A DNA stretch of 64,000 nucleotides, taken from positions 31,785-95,784 of the forward strand of contig NZ_FOUB01000008.1 in assembly GCF_900114745.1 (NCBI RefSeq), read 5' to 3'. A model generated the notes under the pieces. That model saw nothing but the letters and a program-made list of their open reading frames with translations, did no database searches and had not been told where the DNA came from. Within the stretch, counting starts at the first letter, position 1, and every line of letters starts with the position of its first letter. A program made the position numbers and the translations under genes. The stretch is from Nitrosomonas communis. GTDB lineage: Bacteria; Pseudomonadota; Gammaproteobacteria; Burkholderiales; Nitrosomonadaceae. Shown piece after piece: positions 37,658 through 47,460 of the stretch.

Positions 37658-38104
37658 TTAATCAACAGCATCCGGCGAGAAACGAATGGAAACAATACGC
37701 AGTAATGTCAGTACCGCAATCACAGCAATATGTAATCCCACCTCTGTCAATGTGGAAGCTTTATACCAAAGGCCGATTAGCTCTCCGATCAATACCACTA
37801 ATGCAACATCGAGAATGAAAGTTACCTTTACACGTCCTACTGCCAGATAGGATTGTAATATTCGAATCAGTTCAAGCACTGCTAGGACCAGCACTACATC
37901 AATAATGATATGCTCGGCAACGTTTGCCCATCCATCATTGAAAATATGAGGCAAGTTTAGCATTAAATTGAGAATGCCTGCGCCTATCCACAAATAGAGC
38001 GCTAACATCAAGATGCCAACAATAAATTGAATAATTCGCAGATGCCAATCACTATCAATTAACTGAAATATATTCTTTCTTTTGAGTATTTCTTGATGAA
38101 TCAT
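37658..38104 (-). CDS. psiE: Phosphate-starvation-inducible PsiE family membrane protein
   Basis: 148-residue integral membrane protein with four predicted helices: about residues 22-46, 58-80, 92-112 and 120-138. The pattern HIIIDVVLVLAVLELIRILQSYLAVGRVKVTFILDVALVVLIGEL is typical of PsiE. The family is induced by phosphate starvation in E. coli; its molecular role is unknown. It lies upstream of the PhoB-like gene on the same strand, with 246 bp between them and its own PhoB-box-like promoter, so both are probably members of one regulon. Confidence 0.88.
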   Translation of the reverse strand: MIHQEILKRKNIFQLIDSDWHLRIIQFIVGILMLALYLWIGAGILNLMLNLPHIFNDGWANVAEHIIIDVVLVLAVLELIRILQSYLAVGRVKVTFILDVALVVLIGELIGLWYKASTLTEVGLHIAVIAVLTLLRIVSIRFSPDAVD

Positions 38105-38144
38105 TGATTCACTCCAATTAATGAATTGTCTAGGCTCTTATCTT

Positions 38145-38173
38145 AGTGATTCAATATAAAAGTTTTATGACGC
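38145..38173 (-). promoter_or_regulatory. PhoB-box-like promoter of psiE
   Basis: Minus strand GCGTCAT-AAAA-CTTTTAT (38173-38156), each unit matching 5 of 7 positions of the Pho heptamer. Ten bp later comes TAAGAT as a possible -10 element. The start codon of psiE is about 50 bp downstream of the box. Confidence 0.5.
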
Positions 38174-38354
38174 TCTAGTAACTTTTTATTTTCGCCACAC
38201 TCCGGCCACTCCGTCTCGCATCATCCACTTATCTTATAAAGAAAGAAGTTAAGCATATAGTTTTTCGCATTCATGAGTCTCACGTATTTTTAATTTTGAA
38301 TAACTCATTGTATATATTCAGATTATTAGATAGATAACAAATGTTTGAAGCTTA

Positions 38355-38399
38355 ATGTCATCTGATTGTAACGATAATGAAATATTCAACTTGTAGCAT
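38355..38399 (+). promoter_or_regulatory. PhoB-box-like promoter of the DUF3450-ExbB-TonB operon
   Basis: ATGTCAT-ctga-TTGTAAC-gata-ATGAAAT (38355-38383), matching the Pho heptamer at 6, 5 and 4 positions, spaced 11 bp. Ten bp on lies TAGCAT (38394-38399) as the -10. An in-frame ATG at 38377 falls inside this box, which argues that the operon's first gene starts at 38485. Confidence 0.55.
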
Positions 38400-38484
38400 G
38401 CTGGCAATTGCTAATAAGGAATTGCGGTTTCAGATTGCATGCTCCCCATCTCACCTACTTAATTTATTTAACTTACTGGGATTT

Positions 38485-39252
38485 ATGCTTGAATATTTGT
38501 TAAAAAAAATAATTTTATTTATCGGATTGATGATGTTGACTTCTGCGCATACAGCGATGGGAAGTAATTTGGAGAATTTGGCAAAGGCGCTGGCGAAGAT
38601 CCGAGGCGAAGTCGAGACTCTGCAAACACAACTCGATACTGAAAAGGAGAAACACGGCAGCAGAATGTCTGCCCTCACTTCGCAACTAGCAGATCTAAGT
38701 GTTGAAGAAAGAAGGCAAAAACTCAGTATAGAGAAACTGCAAAATTCAATAGAAAAAATGAGCACCAACACCAAACAGGCAGAGCAATCGGGTGAAAGTC
38801 TGAGTCCCGTCTTAATTGAGATCCTGGCTAATTATAAACGCCATATTCAAACAGGTTTTCCATTTAAAACGGAAGATCGCATCAAGGCAATTGATGATCT
38901 TGAGAAGAATATCGCTAACAAGTTGGTTGACCCTAAAAAAGCAGTTAATCAAGCATGGTCCTTAATAGAAGATGAAATTCGCCTGAGTAAGGAAAATGGG
39001 ATCTACCAGCAAACTATTTCGTTGAGTGGAGAAAAAACGCTGGTTGATATTGCAAAACTAGGTACAGTTTTCCTTTTTTTCCAAACCAGAGATAACCGGG
39101 TTGGGATGGCTAAAAGAGATAACGATAATGGCTGGAAATTTGAAACAGTTGATGACACGAGCAACATCGAGCGCATCACAAAATTATTTGACTCATTAAA
39201 GAAACAAATCCGCCAAGGTTATTTTGAATTACCGAACCCTCTAATAAAATGA
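38485..39252 (+). CDS. DUF3450-family periplasmic coiled-coil protein
   Basis: 255 residues from the chosen start MLEYLLKKIILFIGLMMLTS, which gives a good signal peptide ending near AMGS. The mature part starts with a coiled coil (about 25-100, KIRGEVETLQTQLDTEKEKHGSRM...), followed by FPFKTEDRIKAIDDLEK and TVFLFFQTRDNRVGMAKRD, the DUF3450 core. The open frame extends 36 codons further upstream, but that start lies inside the predicted PhoB site. DUF3450 proteins accompany large ExbB-type proteins in TonB systems. It overlaps the next gene by 4 bp. Confidence 0.8.
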   Translation: MLEYLLKKIILFIGLMMLTSAHTAMGSNLENLAKALAKIRGEVETLQTQLDTEKEKHGSRMSALTSQLADLSVEERRQKLSIEKLQNSIEKMSTNTKQAEQSGESLSPVLIEILANYKRHIQTGFPFKTEDRIKAIDDLEKNIANKLVDPKKAVNQAWSLIEDEIRLSKENGIYQQTISLSGEKTLVDIAKLGTVFLFFQTRDNRVGMAKRDNDNGWKFETVDDTSNIERITKLFDSLKKQIRQGYFELPNPLIK

Positions 39253-40766
39253 AGAAAGTCCTATTTTTATCGTTACTGCTGATTGTACTGGGAAGTTCTG
39301 TCTATGCTGCCGAAGATAAAAACGCAGCCACTTCGCAAGCCACCGCTGCTTCTGACCCTGCAGTTAAGCAAGATAGTCCTTCAGATACGGGTAAACCACA
39401 AAAAAAGAACGCAGCAAAACAGGAAATAATCAATTTAGAAACTGCGTATAAACGCGAATATGCTTTCCTGGAAGCCCAGAAACGGGAATTGACTGAACGT
39501 CTGAAAAACTATCAAGTCGCCGCAGCCCGCGAAGAACAGAATCTTTCTAATAAAATCAGCGCACTTGAACGTAGTTCTGTTGAGCGCTCAACCAAAATTG
39601 ATCAGCTCAACGCGCAATTGTCAGAAGCAGAACGCAAAGAAGCCGCTGTTACTGAACGCAATGATACTTTAGAGATAACCTACGCCCAGGCAGAAGCTAC
39701 TCTTAAGAATCATGGTATTGAGATACCCGCATCCATTAAAGATACGCAAGATAACGATCCTGCCAAAGTAAATTATCTGTTTAAACAAGCATTGTCATTA
39801 ATTCAGGGGTTGAGTGCAATCCAGACAAAGACTGGAAACTTTTTCCTGGAAAATGGCAAGCAAGCCCAGGGGACTCTTATTCATTTAGGCAATATCGCAG
39901 CATATGGTACCAGCGAAGAAGGTAGTGGCAGTTTAGTGCCCGCTGGCGGCGGAGATTTCAAAGTATGGAAAGCTTCCGGTGCGGAAAGCGCGGTCGCTTT
40001 AAGCAAAAATCAGCAACCTGATTTATTACAGCTATTTTTATTTGAATCACGTACTAATGCGATTGAAGAATCCTCCGAAAAGTCAGTATTGAGCATCATT
40101 GATTCAGGGGGTCCCATTGGTTGGGTTATCGTAGCGCTTGGAATCTTTGCTGCATTTCTTATCCTGGTTCGTGCGTATTTGCTTCAATCCAACAGTGCCA
40201 ACACGCAGAAACTTTCTGATCAGATTATTCATCAGCTTGACGAGGGAAATTTGGAGGTAGCGAGAAAAAGCTGTGAAGATAATTCATCTGCTATCAGCCG
40301 GGTTTTGTCATACACATTAAATCATTTGAAAGATGATAGGGATCACATGGAGAGCATTGTATATGAAGCGATTTTGCAAGAATCCGGGCCACTGGATCGC
40401 TTCGGCTCGGCTATTCTAGTCATTGCTTCAGTAGCACCATTGCTGGGTTTGCTGGGAACAGTAACCGGCATGATTGAAACTTTTGACATGATTACCGAGT
40501 TTGGGACCGGTGATCCAAAATTATTATCCGAAGGTATTGCGATTGCCCTGGTAACGACAGAGTTGGGTCTCGTTGTCGCCATCCCAGCATTGTTGCTAGG
40601 TTCGGTATTGTCTGCCTGGGCGAAAAATATTAAGCGTGATATGGAGCATTCGGCACTCAGAATTACCAACATTTTCCTCAGCGGACCCAATTCAGTCGAT
40701 TTGGGTGATGCAAGAACTCAGAACGTTTGTAATGATCCTTTAGCGCTGAATAATCGACCAGCTTAA
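39249..40766 (+). CDS. MotA/TolQ/ExbB-family proton channel with periplasmic coiled-coil domain
   Basis: 505 residues. Signal peptide MKKVLFLSLLLIVLGSSVYA, then a coiled coil (about residues 60-150, LETAYKREYAFLEAQKRELTERL...), a linker domain, and an ExbB channel domain from about 285. The channel holds helices GWVIVALGIFAAFLILV, VASVAPLLGLLGTVTGMIETFDMI and LSEGIAIALVTTELGLVVAIPALLLG. This is the enlarged ExbB seen with DUF3450 partners. It probably assembles with the smaller ExbB and ExbD encoded next. Confidence 0.88.
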   Translation: MKKVLFLSLLLIVLGSSVYAAEDKNAATSQATAASDPAVKQDSPSDTGKPQKKNAAKQEIINLETAYKREYAFLEAQKRELTERLKNYQVAAAREEQNLSNKISALERSSVERSTKIDQLNAQLSEAERKEAAVTERNDTLEITYAQAEATLKNHGIEIPASIKDTQDNDPAKVNYLFKQALSLIQGLSAIQTKTGNFFLENGKQAQGTLIHLGNIAAYGTSEEGSGSLVPAGGGDFKVWKASGAESAVALSKNQQPDLLQLFLFESRTNAIEESSEKSVLSIIDSGGPIGWVIVALGIFAAFLILVRAYLLQSNSANTQKLSDQIIHQLDEGNLEVARKSCEDNSSAISRVLSYTLNHLKDDRDHMESIVYEAILQESGPLDRFGSAILVIASVAPLLGLLGTVTGMIETFDMITEFGTGDPKLLSEGIAIALVTTELGLVVAIPALLLGSVLSAWAKNIKRDMEHSALRITNIFLSGPNSVDLGDARTQNVCNDPLALNNRPA

Positions 40767-40797
40767 AGAAAATTGCCATCAAGAGAGCAAGGTCCTG

Positions 40798-41424
40798 ATG
40801 AATATTTCCGAATACTCACTGTTAATTAAGGAATTATTTGTTGCCGGCGGAATCGTCATGCCCCCACTGCTGCTTTGTATCTTATTACTTTGGTACGGAG
40901 TGGGTTATCGATTCTGGGTCATGAAAGAGCCTAAATCGATGAGTGTGCGTGATATGTTGCTTTATTACCAGGAGCATACTGAAAAACCTGCTAAAAACAT
41001 TGTGGCACAGGCGATGCAGCAAGGCATCGCATTAAAGAAAAAAGGTGTCAGAAATCTCCGCCGTCACCTGGATGCGGCTTTCTACGAGTATGAGAGAGAA
41101 ATTGGTAAATTTTCTGTTCTGATTCGTGTAATCGTTCTTATCTCTCCCCTGTTGGGTCTACTGGGAACCGTGATTGGCATGATCGAGACCTTTGATTCTC
41201 TGGCAACCATGACATTATTCTCCCAGTCCGGGGGTATTGCTGGTGGTATTGCACAAGCTTTATTTACTACTCAAATGGGATTAACTGTTGCGATTCCAGG
41301 TTTATTAATGAATAGCCTCCTGAACAGAAAGCTACGTCAAATAGAGCAGGATCTCTCTCAAGTCAAAGATCTGTTGTGTCATCAAAGAAATACTATCAAA
41401 AACTCAATGAGCCATAAATTATGA
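40798..41424 (+). CDS. exbB: ExbB-family biopolymer transport protein
   Basis: 208-residue inner-membrane channel protein of standard length. First helix near residues 17-35 (VMPPLLLCILLLWYGVGYRF), then SPLLGLLGTVIGMIETFDSLATM and GGIAGGIAQALFTTQMGLTVAIPGLL, the two conserved ExbB/TolQ helices. It converts proton-motive force to drive TonB. It follows the large ExbB by 31 bp and overlaps exbD by 4 bp. Confidence 0.9.
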   Translation: MNISEYSLLIKELFVAGGIVMPPLLLCILLLWYGVGYRFWVMKEPKSMSVRDMLLYYQEHTEKPAKNIVAQAMQQGIALKKKGVRNLRRHLDAAFYEYEREIGKFSVLIRVIVLISPLLGLLGTVIGMIETFDSLATMTLFSQSGGIAGGIAQALFTTQMGLTVAIPGLLMNSLLNRKLRQIEQDLSQVKDLLCHQRNTIKNSMSHKL

Positions 41425-41825
41425 GAAGCAATGAATCCAACGAAGCCGAAGCCACGATTGATATGGCACCATTAATAGATATTGTTTTTATTTTATTGAT
41501 ATTTTTTATGGTAACGACGACCTTCGTTAAAGATATGAAACTGGAGTTGGAGCGACCTAAGGCGAGTAGTTCTGTCACCGCATCGAGCAAAGCTATCCGC
41601 TTATTTATTGATCGTAATGGCGATACTTATCTGGATGGTGAATTAGTACGTTTGTGGCTGATTCAAAGTAAGCTGCGTGATCTATTGAGTACCTCTTCCA
41701 GTAAAGTGATTCTAGTCGTAACTGATGAAGGTGTTCCTGCTGGAAAGCTAGTTGAAGTGGTAGACCAGGCCCGACTGGCAGGGGCAGAAAGTGTAGGGGT
41801 AGCAACTAAAAAAGAAGCGGGGTAA
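41421..41825 (+). CDS. exbD: ExbD-family biopolymer transport protein
   Basis: 134 residues with a short cytoplasmic N-terminus and one helix, MAPLIDIVFILLIFFMVTTTF (about 14-34). It carries the essential membrane Asp in APLIDIVF. The periplasmic C-terminus (LFIDRNGDTYLDGELV...VTDEGVPAGKLVEVVDQARLAGAESVGVAT) is typical. It forms the proton channel with ExbB. Confidence 0.92.
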   Translation: MRSNESNEAEATIDMAPLIDIVFILLIFFMVTTTFVKDMKLELERPKASSSVTASSKAIRLFIDRNGDTYLDGELVRLWLIQSKLRDLLSTSSSKVILVVTDEGVPAGKLVEVVDQARLAGAESVGVATKKEAG

Positions 41826-41832
41826 TACCAAT

Positions 41833-42471
41833 ATGGAAAAGAATAAATTTAATCGACACTTGGCTGGAATTGTGTCGATGTTATTTGGTTTGATTGTGGT
41901 TTTTGGCCTGATATTGGTGATGAATCATTATATGGGAAAAATGGAGAAAACCCCTCCACAAGAAGTAACAGAAATTAGTATGACCAAAGAAATCAAGCAA
42001 GAACCTAAAAAAGAAATCAAGAAAATAGAACCAAAGAAACAAGTCACCCGACCTCAAGCACCTGCCCCTTTTAAAGGTCTTGATACAGCCCTATCTGGCA
42101 TTGATTTGGGATTGTTAGGCCTGGATGATGGAAAGATGAGTGATTTGGACGATTCTTTAATTGGTAAAACAGCTAATACCGTAATGACCTCTGATCTGGT
42201 TGATGTCCCGCCTAAACCAATATCAAGAGGGGCTTTTAAATACCCGCCTGCAGCAAAGAAGAATGGTATTAAAGGCTATGTTGTCTTGTCAGTACTCGTT
42301 GAGACTGATGGCTCAGTCAATCAAGTACAAGTGCTGGAATCTAATCCCTCAGGGATCTTTGACGCTTCTGCACTGCAGGGCATTCGGTCCTGGCAGTTTG
42401 AACCGGCAAAGTACAAGGGTGAAGTTGTCAAAGTGTGGGCGAAGCAAAAAATTCGATTCGATTTATCTTGA
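41833..42471 (+). CDS. tonB: TonB-family energy transducer
   Basis: 212 residues: an N-terminal anchor (about 10-34), a Lys/Glu/Pro-rich spacer (QEPKKEIKKIEPKKQVTRP) and a C-terminal TonB domain with YPPAAKKNGIKGYVVLSVLV and SWQFEPAKYKGEVVKVWAKQK. It links the ExbB/ExbD motor to an outer-membrane receptor; the 1067-residue receptor downstream is the obvious partner. It starts 8 bp after exbD. Confidence 0.9.
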   Translation: MEKNKFNRHLAGIVSMLFGLIVVFGLILVMNHYMGKMEKTPPQEVTEISMTKEIKQEPKKEIKKIEPKKQVTRPQAPAPFKGLDTALSGIDLGLLGLDDGKMSDLDDSLIGKTANTVMTSDLVDVPPKPISRGAFKYPPAAKKNGIKGYVVLSVLVETDGSVNQVQVLESNPSGIFDASALQGIRSWQFEPAKYKGEVVKVWAKQKIRFDLS

Positions 42472-42482
42472 TTTAAAAAGCT

Positions 42483-43658
42483 GTGATTACTATGAAATAC
42501 CTAACGGCCAGACCAATTGGCCATCTGATGGTCGTCATTATACTGGGATACTATTGCAGTATGAGTTGGGCTGCAGATAACAAATCACAACCAACAGACT
42601 TTCTAGAGCTTGCTGCCGTCATGCTAAAAGATGGTCATAGTGATCGCGCCTTACTAGCCTTGCAGAGCGTGGATCTGGAGGATAAAAAAACTGATCTGGT
42701 GAGATTTTATACACTGCAAGGCTTGGCTTATATGAATCTGAATGATTTTGCAGCAGCCAAAGACAGTTTGCAGCTAGCGGTTAAAAATGGACAGAACGAT
42801 TCAGTCATTTTTGTCTATCTGGCGCAAGTTCATTATGCGCTCAAAGCATATCGGGATACGATCCAGTCCATTGATAAGGCGGGCGAACACGCCAGCAAAG
42901 CGATCTTAATCACTCTAAAGGCACAAGCTTATTGGCATTTGAAAGAAACAGCCGCCGCTATCAATGCACTGGATGAGGGTCAGAGATTACATCCAACAGA
43001 TTTCAGTTTTCTTAGACGTAAGGTTTTTTATTTTGTTGAGCTCGGTTTATATCATGAAGCTACCCAATTGGGCAGGCAATACCTCAAGCAATCAAAGGCG
43101 GCTGCGGAGGACTATATCGCTATTGGTAATGCATTGCGTTTAAGCAAGCAATATCAGGAGGCGCTGGATATCCTGGAAATTGCTCGTCTACGATTCCCTG
43201 AGAATGAAGTGGTCGCAAAATTGCTGGCACACACCTATTTGGATCAGGGAAAACTCAATTCGGCTGCATTCATCCTTGAGCAAGCAGCTTTATTGAATCC
43301 AGGCCTACAAGCTGAAGCAGGAGAGATTTATCGGCGTGCAGGTCGTTTTCATAAGGCATTGACGCTGAATGAAAGCATCAGTGACCAGAAAATAAAACTT
43401 AAACAACGGCTATCCATTCTCCTTGCATTAAAGCAATTCGAACGTGCTGCAAATATGGAATCAAGTTTGTATCGGTCCGGATTATTGGATGATCAAGAAG
43501 TGCGTTATGCACTTGCGTATGCCCTATTTTCAAGTAGCCGTTTTTCAGAGGCTAATAAGCATTTGGATCATTTAAAGGATGCTGAGCTTTTCAGAAAAGG
43601 CACTGAGCTTCGTCGATTAATGGAAATCTGTAAAACTGAACCATGGCAATGCACTTAA
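42483..43658 (+). CDS. Periplasmic TPR-repeat protein
   Basis: 391 residues with an N-terminal signal (VVIILGYYCSMSWA) and repeated 34-residue helical pairs from about residue 40 to 360 (for example FYTLQGLAYMNLNDFAAAKDSLQLAV, YIAIGNALRLSKQYQEALDILEIA). TPR proteins are common last genes of DUF3450/ExbB/TonB operons and may scaffold the complex. It follows tonB by 12 bp. No enzyme motif is visible. Confidence 0.85.
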   Translation: MITMKYLTARPIGHLMVVIILGYYCSMSWAADNKSQPTDFLELAAVMLKDGHSDRALLALQSVDLEDKKTDLVRFYTLQGLAYMNLNDFAAAKDSLQLAVKNGQNDSVIFVYLAQVHYALKAYRDTIQSIDKAGEHASKAILITLKAQAYWHLKETAAAINALDEGQRLHPTDFSFLRRKVFYFVELGLYHEATQLGRQYLKQSKAAAEDYIAIGNALRLSKQYQEALDILEIARLRFPENEVVAKLLAHTYLDQGKLNSAAFILEQAALLNPGLQAEAGEIYRRAGRFHKALTLNESISDQKIKLKQRLSILLALKQFERAANMESSLYRSGLLDDQEVRYALAYALFSSSRFSEANKHLDHLKDAELFRKGTELRRLMEICKTEPWQCT

Positions 43659-43973
43659 TTCTTGAGATGACAGAAATCAGACTGTGCCATGGCTATCTCA
43701 TAACATGTTCTACTGACTATGGAGCTTGCGTTTATTACGATTGCAGTGCGTATTTGATGGCATTCCCGCTTATACCGCCTTGATACCTTCCAGGTAACGG
43801 CTTCATCCCTTTTCCATTAATAAATTATCTTCTGGTGCAATTTCATTGCCGGTGAAGAGAGGTTTTTTTACACCTAATGTTTACCTCGATTAATCATGCT
43901 TTTTGGATGCTGTGTTAAGCAGACAGATTTTCATCACGAATATTTTTCCAAAAATAAAGACTACAAAAATAAG
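43659..43973 (+). other. Intergenic region before the TonB receptor gene
   Basis: 315 bp. No good PhoB-type tandem box is seen on the plus strand; a single perfect CTGTCAT unit exists on the minus strand near 43672. No strong terminator after the TPR gene was found, so readthrough into the receptor gene is possible. Confidence 0.45.
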
Positions 43974-46900
43974 ATGAAAAAATCTTTTCTTTATCTGGTC
44001 ATTTTGTTCACTGCAATTTTTTTTAGCTCTTTTGCATGGGGAAAGACTGAAAAAGCAGAGTTTTCGATTCACCTCTTTCAGAATGGCTTGCCTATTGCTG
44101 ATGCAGAACTAACGATCAGCAGCATGGTATACGAAAGAACGGATGCGCAACTCATTGAAGCCACGCCATCCCTGCTTACTTGGCGTGTTGAAGACCAGCC
44201 TTTCCTTAAAACAAATGCCAACGGCAGCATAGCAGCGAAATTGCCAGCCGGTAAGTATCATTTCAAACTCAAAACAAGCGATCAGACATTTACCTTTGAT
44301 TTGCCTTTACGTACCGCTGAGAATGTGCAAATTCTGGTGACTTTTTATTCCGATGGCAGGGAGCCGTTACTCAATATTGAAAGCTCCGTTGCCGGCACTA
44401 TTGCAGGTTCTGAAGCGCCAGGCGAGAAGCCGCCAGTTGAAGGTGATGGCGTTATGACCGTGAAAGTTCTTTCTGTGGAAACAAATAAACCGATCAAGGA
44501 TGTACAAATTTTCGTGAGCGGCCTGAGACAGCAGCTCAGAACAGATGAGCAAGGCCGATTGGAAGCGAGCATCCCGGTCGGTACTTATAGCGTTTCACTG
44601 CTGCACCCAGCTTATAGCAGCCAAACGCAAGATGAAATAAAAATCACTAAGGATCAGACAACGGAGTTATCCTTCAACTTGACTCCAGCCGGTGTTGAGT
44701 TGGCTGAATATGTCGTATTGGAGCCATTTTTAGCGGGAACATTGACCTCGGTCATTGAAGAACAGAGAACCTCAACACAAGTAACGACCGTCCTCGGCGC
44801 CGAGCAATTCAGCCGCAGTGGGGACTCTGATGTGGCCAGCGCATTAAGAAGAGCTTCTGGTTTAACATTAGTAGGGGGTCAGTTTATCTTTATTCGTGGT
44901 CTGGGTGAGCGATTTTCCTCAACCTTAGTCAATGGTGCGGCGATTCCGAGCCCGGATGCAACGCGCCGTGTTGTGCCACTCGATCTTTTTCCTACCAATT
45001 TTCTCGAAAGTGTTCAGGTACAAAAATCTTATTCCGCTGATCGGCCTGGTGAGTTTGCCGGCGGTACACTGGAAATGCGTACCCGTGGCATACCGGATGA
45101 GTTTTTCTTTAATTTAAGTGCCCAAACCGGTTTTAATGACAGGACCACTTTTGACAAGGGCCTTTCTTATAAAGGAGGTGACACCGATTTTTTGAGTTTT
45201 GATGATGGCGCCCGTGGTTTACCAAACTCGATTGCTGAGGCTACCAAAGATGGCAGCACTATCCAACCACAAACCACTTTTAATCCCAATGGATTTACAT
45301 CTCAGCAAGTTGAAACCTTTGGAGAGGATCTATCTAATGTTTGGGATGTATCAGAAAAAAACAAAGGGCCAGATAGAGAATTACAAACTGCCATGGGTGA
45401 TGTATTTAATCTGGGTAATTTCAGGGTAGGTTATATCGCAGCGGGAGGCTGGAGTCAGCAGTTCAGGAATCTGCATGAAATCAATCGGGAATTCACGCCA
45501 AGAGCTGATGCCAGTGATGGCAGTTTACGGCTAGCTCGGGATTTTGACGTAAGACGAACGTTAGAAGAAGTACAGTTAAATGGATATCTTGCAGCAGATA
45601 TAGAATACAAGGACAAACATCGAATTTTTTCCAGAACGATGTTTCTGCGTCAATCGGTTGATGAAGCAAGAATAGACCAGGGCTTTACTGATGCGGAAAC
45701 GACCGATGTGCGCAGAACGAAACTTAAATTCTTTTCTAACCAACTGTTGATGCAACAGGTGGGGGGTGAGCATCGTCTGGATTGGTTGAAAGATCTTTCC
45801 CTTAACTGGTTATATACCAATGCAACCGCCAAAAGAGATGAGCCGAACACGCGGGATTACCGCTATGATCAACTTCCAGATGGCAGTTTTGCTTTTTCCC
45901 GCAGAGCGGATAGTAATCAGAGCATGTTCTCTGACTTGACAGACAAGGACCAAAGCTGGCGTGTTGATGGGAAATTACCCCTTGAATTTTCCCCAAACTA
46001 TAAAGTAAATCTGAATAGCGGTTTTATTCATCAGGATAAATCCAGAGATTCAAGTATTCAGCGTTTTACTTTTTTCCCTGTGGGGCCGGATGGAAGAAAT
46101 CCGGCAGTTCTGGGGCAATCTTCACTGGAATCCATTCTGCAGCCTCGCTTTATCGGACCAAATGGTTTCCAACTAAGAGACACGACGCGTCCAACAGACA
46201 GCTACAACGCTACCCAGAAACTCTTTTCATATTATGGCAAGCTGGATCTGACTATGCATGAAAGATTCAACGTAACGGGTGGCGTACGCTGGGAAGATAA
46301 TAATCAGTTTGTTGAAACATTCCAGAACGTTGCCAATACCAATCAATCGGTGACTAGCAGATTAAAACGGGTCGATGCGCTACCCTCAGTAACAACCACG
46401 TGGTTTATCACCGACAAGCAGCAATTACGGGCTGGTTTTAGTCAAACGATTTCACGACCGGATTTCAGAGAATTATCACCCGCGCCCTTTACCGATCTCA
46501 ACACTAACACCGAAACAATCGGCAATCCTAATTTACAGCAGACGGATGTGACTAATTATGATGTACGTTGGGAATATTATTTGTCACCCAGTGAAAATTT
46601 GATGGCTAGTTTTTTCTGGAAAGATTTAACCAAACCCATTGAGCTGGTGTCTTTGGCCGGAACAGCAGGTCTGCAGACATTCCAGAATGCTGACAAGGCT
46701 ACGGTTTTCGGGTTTGAGCTGGAATTATTAAAACAGTTGGGTTTTCTGCATCCCTTGCTTAATAATTTTTATGCAGGCGCAAATTATACCTGGTCCGATT
46801 CCACGGTTAAATTGAATGCAGAGAACCTGCAAGCACAAACGACCAATAACCGGCCGTTACAAGGCCATTCAAAGCATATCTTTAATTTCCAGATCGGGTA

Positions 46901-47177
46901 TGAAAATCCCGGCTGGAAAACACAGGCAACATTGCTATATAACATTGCTAGCGAACGAATTGTCGCTGCCGGATTACTGGGTGCGCCAGATAAATATGAA
47001 CAGCCTTTTCATCAGCTGGATTTTGTTTTCAATCAGGCTGTCAACAAATGGCTTTCCATGCGTATGACTGCACAAAATCTGCTGGATGACGATGTGCGGG
47101 TCCTGCAGGGCGATGAGATCTCACGCCAGTTCCGTCGGGGGCGTCAGTTTAATGTAGGTGTGCGCATTAATTTCTAA
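43974..47177 (+). CDS. TonB-dependent outer-membrane receptor with N-terminal carboxypeptidase-regulatory-like domains
   Basis: 1067 residues from the start MKKSFLYLVILFTAIFFSSFAWG, which gives a proper signal peptide; an upstream in-frame ATG at 43896 does not. Two small beta-sandwich domains precede the plug (about 25-120 and 140-230, VLSVETNKPIKDVQIFVSG). The plug has VTTVLGAEQFSRSGDSDVASALRR, FIRGLGERFSSTLVNGA and SADRPGEFAGGTLEMRTRG, then a large barrel ending in the aromatic VGVRINF. The ligand is unknown; location behind a Pho-type TonB operon suggests a phosphorus compound. Confidence 0.9.
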   Translation: MKKSFLYLVILFTAIFFSSFAWGKTEKAEFSIHLFQNGLPIADAELTISSMVYERTDAQLIEATPSLLTWRVEDQPFLKTNANGSIAAKLPAGKYHFKLKTSDQTFTFDLPLRTAENVQILVTFYSDGREPLLNIESSVAGTIAGSEAPGEKPPVEGDGVMTVKVLSVETNKPIKDVQIFVSGLRQQLRTDEQGRLEASIPVGTYSVSLLHPAYSSQTQDEIKITKDQTTELSFNLTPAGVELAEYVVLEPFLAGTLTSVIEEQRTSTQVTTVLGAEQFSRSGDSDVASALRRASGLTLVGGQFIFIRGLGERFSSTLVNGAAIPSPDATRRVVPLDLFPTNFLESVQVQKSYSADRPGEFAGGTLEMRTRGIPDEFFFNLSAQTGFNDRTTFDKGLSYKGGDTDFLSFDDGARGLPNSIAEATKDGSTIQPQTTFNPNGFTSQQVETFGEDLSNVWDVSEKNKGPDRELQTAMGDVFNLGNFRVGYIAAGGWSQQFRNLHEINREFTPRADASDGSLRLARDFDVRRTLEEVQLNGYLAADIEYKDKHRIFSRTMFLRQSVDEARIDQGFTDAETTDVRRTKLKFFSNQLLMQQVGGEHRLDWLKDLSLNWLYTNATAKRDEPNTRDYRYDQLPDGSFAFSRRADSNQSMFSDLTDKDQSWRVDGKLPLEFSPNYKVNLNSGFIHQDKSRDSSIQRFTFFPVGPDGRNPAVLGQSSLESILQPRFIGPNGFQLRDTTRPTDSYNATQKLFSYYGKLDLTMHERFNVTGGVRWEDNNQFVETFQNVANTNQSVTSRLKRVDALPSVTTTWFITDKQQLRAGFSQTISRPDFRELSPAPFTDLNTNTETIGNPNLQQTDVTNYDVRWEYYLSPSENLMASFFWKDLTKPIELVSLAGTAGLQTFQNADKATVFGFELELLKQLGFLHPLLNNFYAGANYTWSDSTVKLNAENLQAQTTNNRPLQGHSKHIFNFQIGYENPGWKTQATLLYNIASERIVAAGLLGAPDKYEQPFHQLDFVFNQAVNKWLSMRMTAQNLLDDDVRVLQGDEISRQFRRGRQFNVGVRINF

Positions 47178-47341
47178 TCCAAAACAAAATCCAGCTATTT
47201 ATTTTTTCAGTACAAGCGTAGGAATTGCAATATAAATAGATTGCTTCCTCTGATGCTCAGGCTATGCCGCCTGGTTGTCATTGTTAATTTAACCTAAAAA
47301 CCGTAACTGGATGGGGTGGAGCGTGTGGTGATTCAGGTGTA

Positions 47342-47443
47342 ATTCTAATTTCAAATCAAAATGACGCGAAGGCGAGCCGCAGACAGTATCAATAATACGG
47401 CAAGGTGAAGCCGACAAAGTCAGTTTTGATTTAGAAATGGAAT
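47342..47443. repeat. 103-bp inverted-repeat element, copy 6 of 7 (forward orientation, diverged left end)
   Basis: The left end is degraded (ATTCTAATTTCAAATCAAAA), while the core TGACGCGAAGGCGAGCCGC and the right end TTTTGATTTAGAAATGGAAT are intact. It follows the TonB receptor gene. Confidence 0.92.
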
Positions 47444-47460
47444 AAGGAATAAATGAATTA

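Noticed and set aside
43672..43689. Perfect CTGTCAT unit on the minus strand before the TonB receptor gene
   Set aside because: The paired unit matches only 4 of 7 and it points away from the receptor gene, so it cannot be claimed as its promoter.
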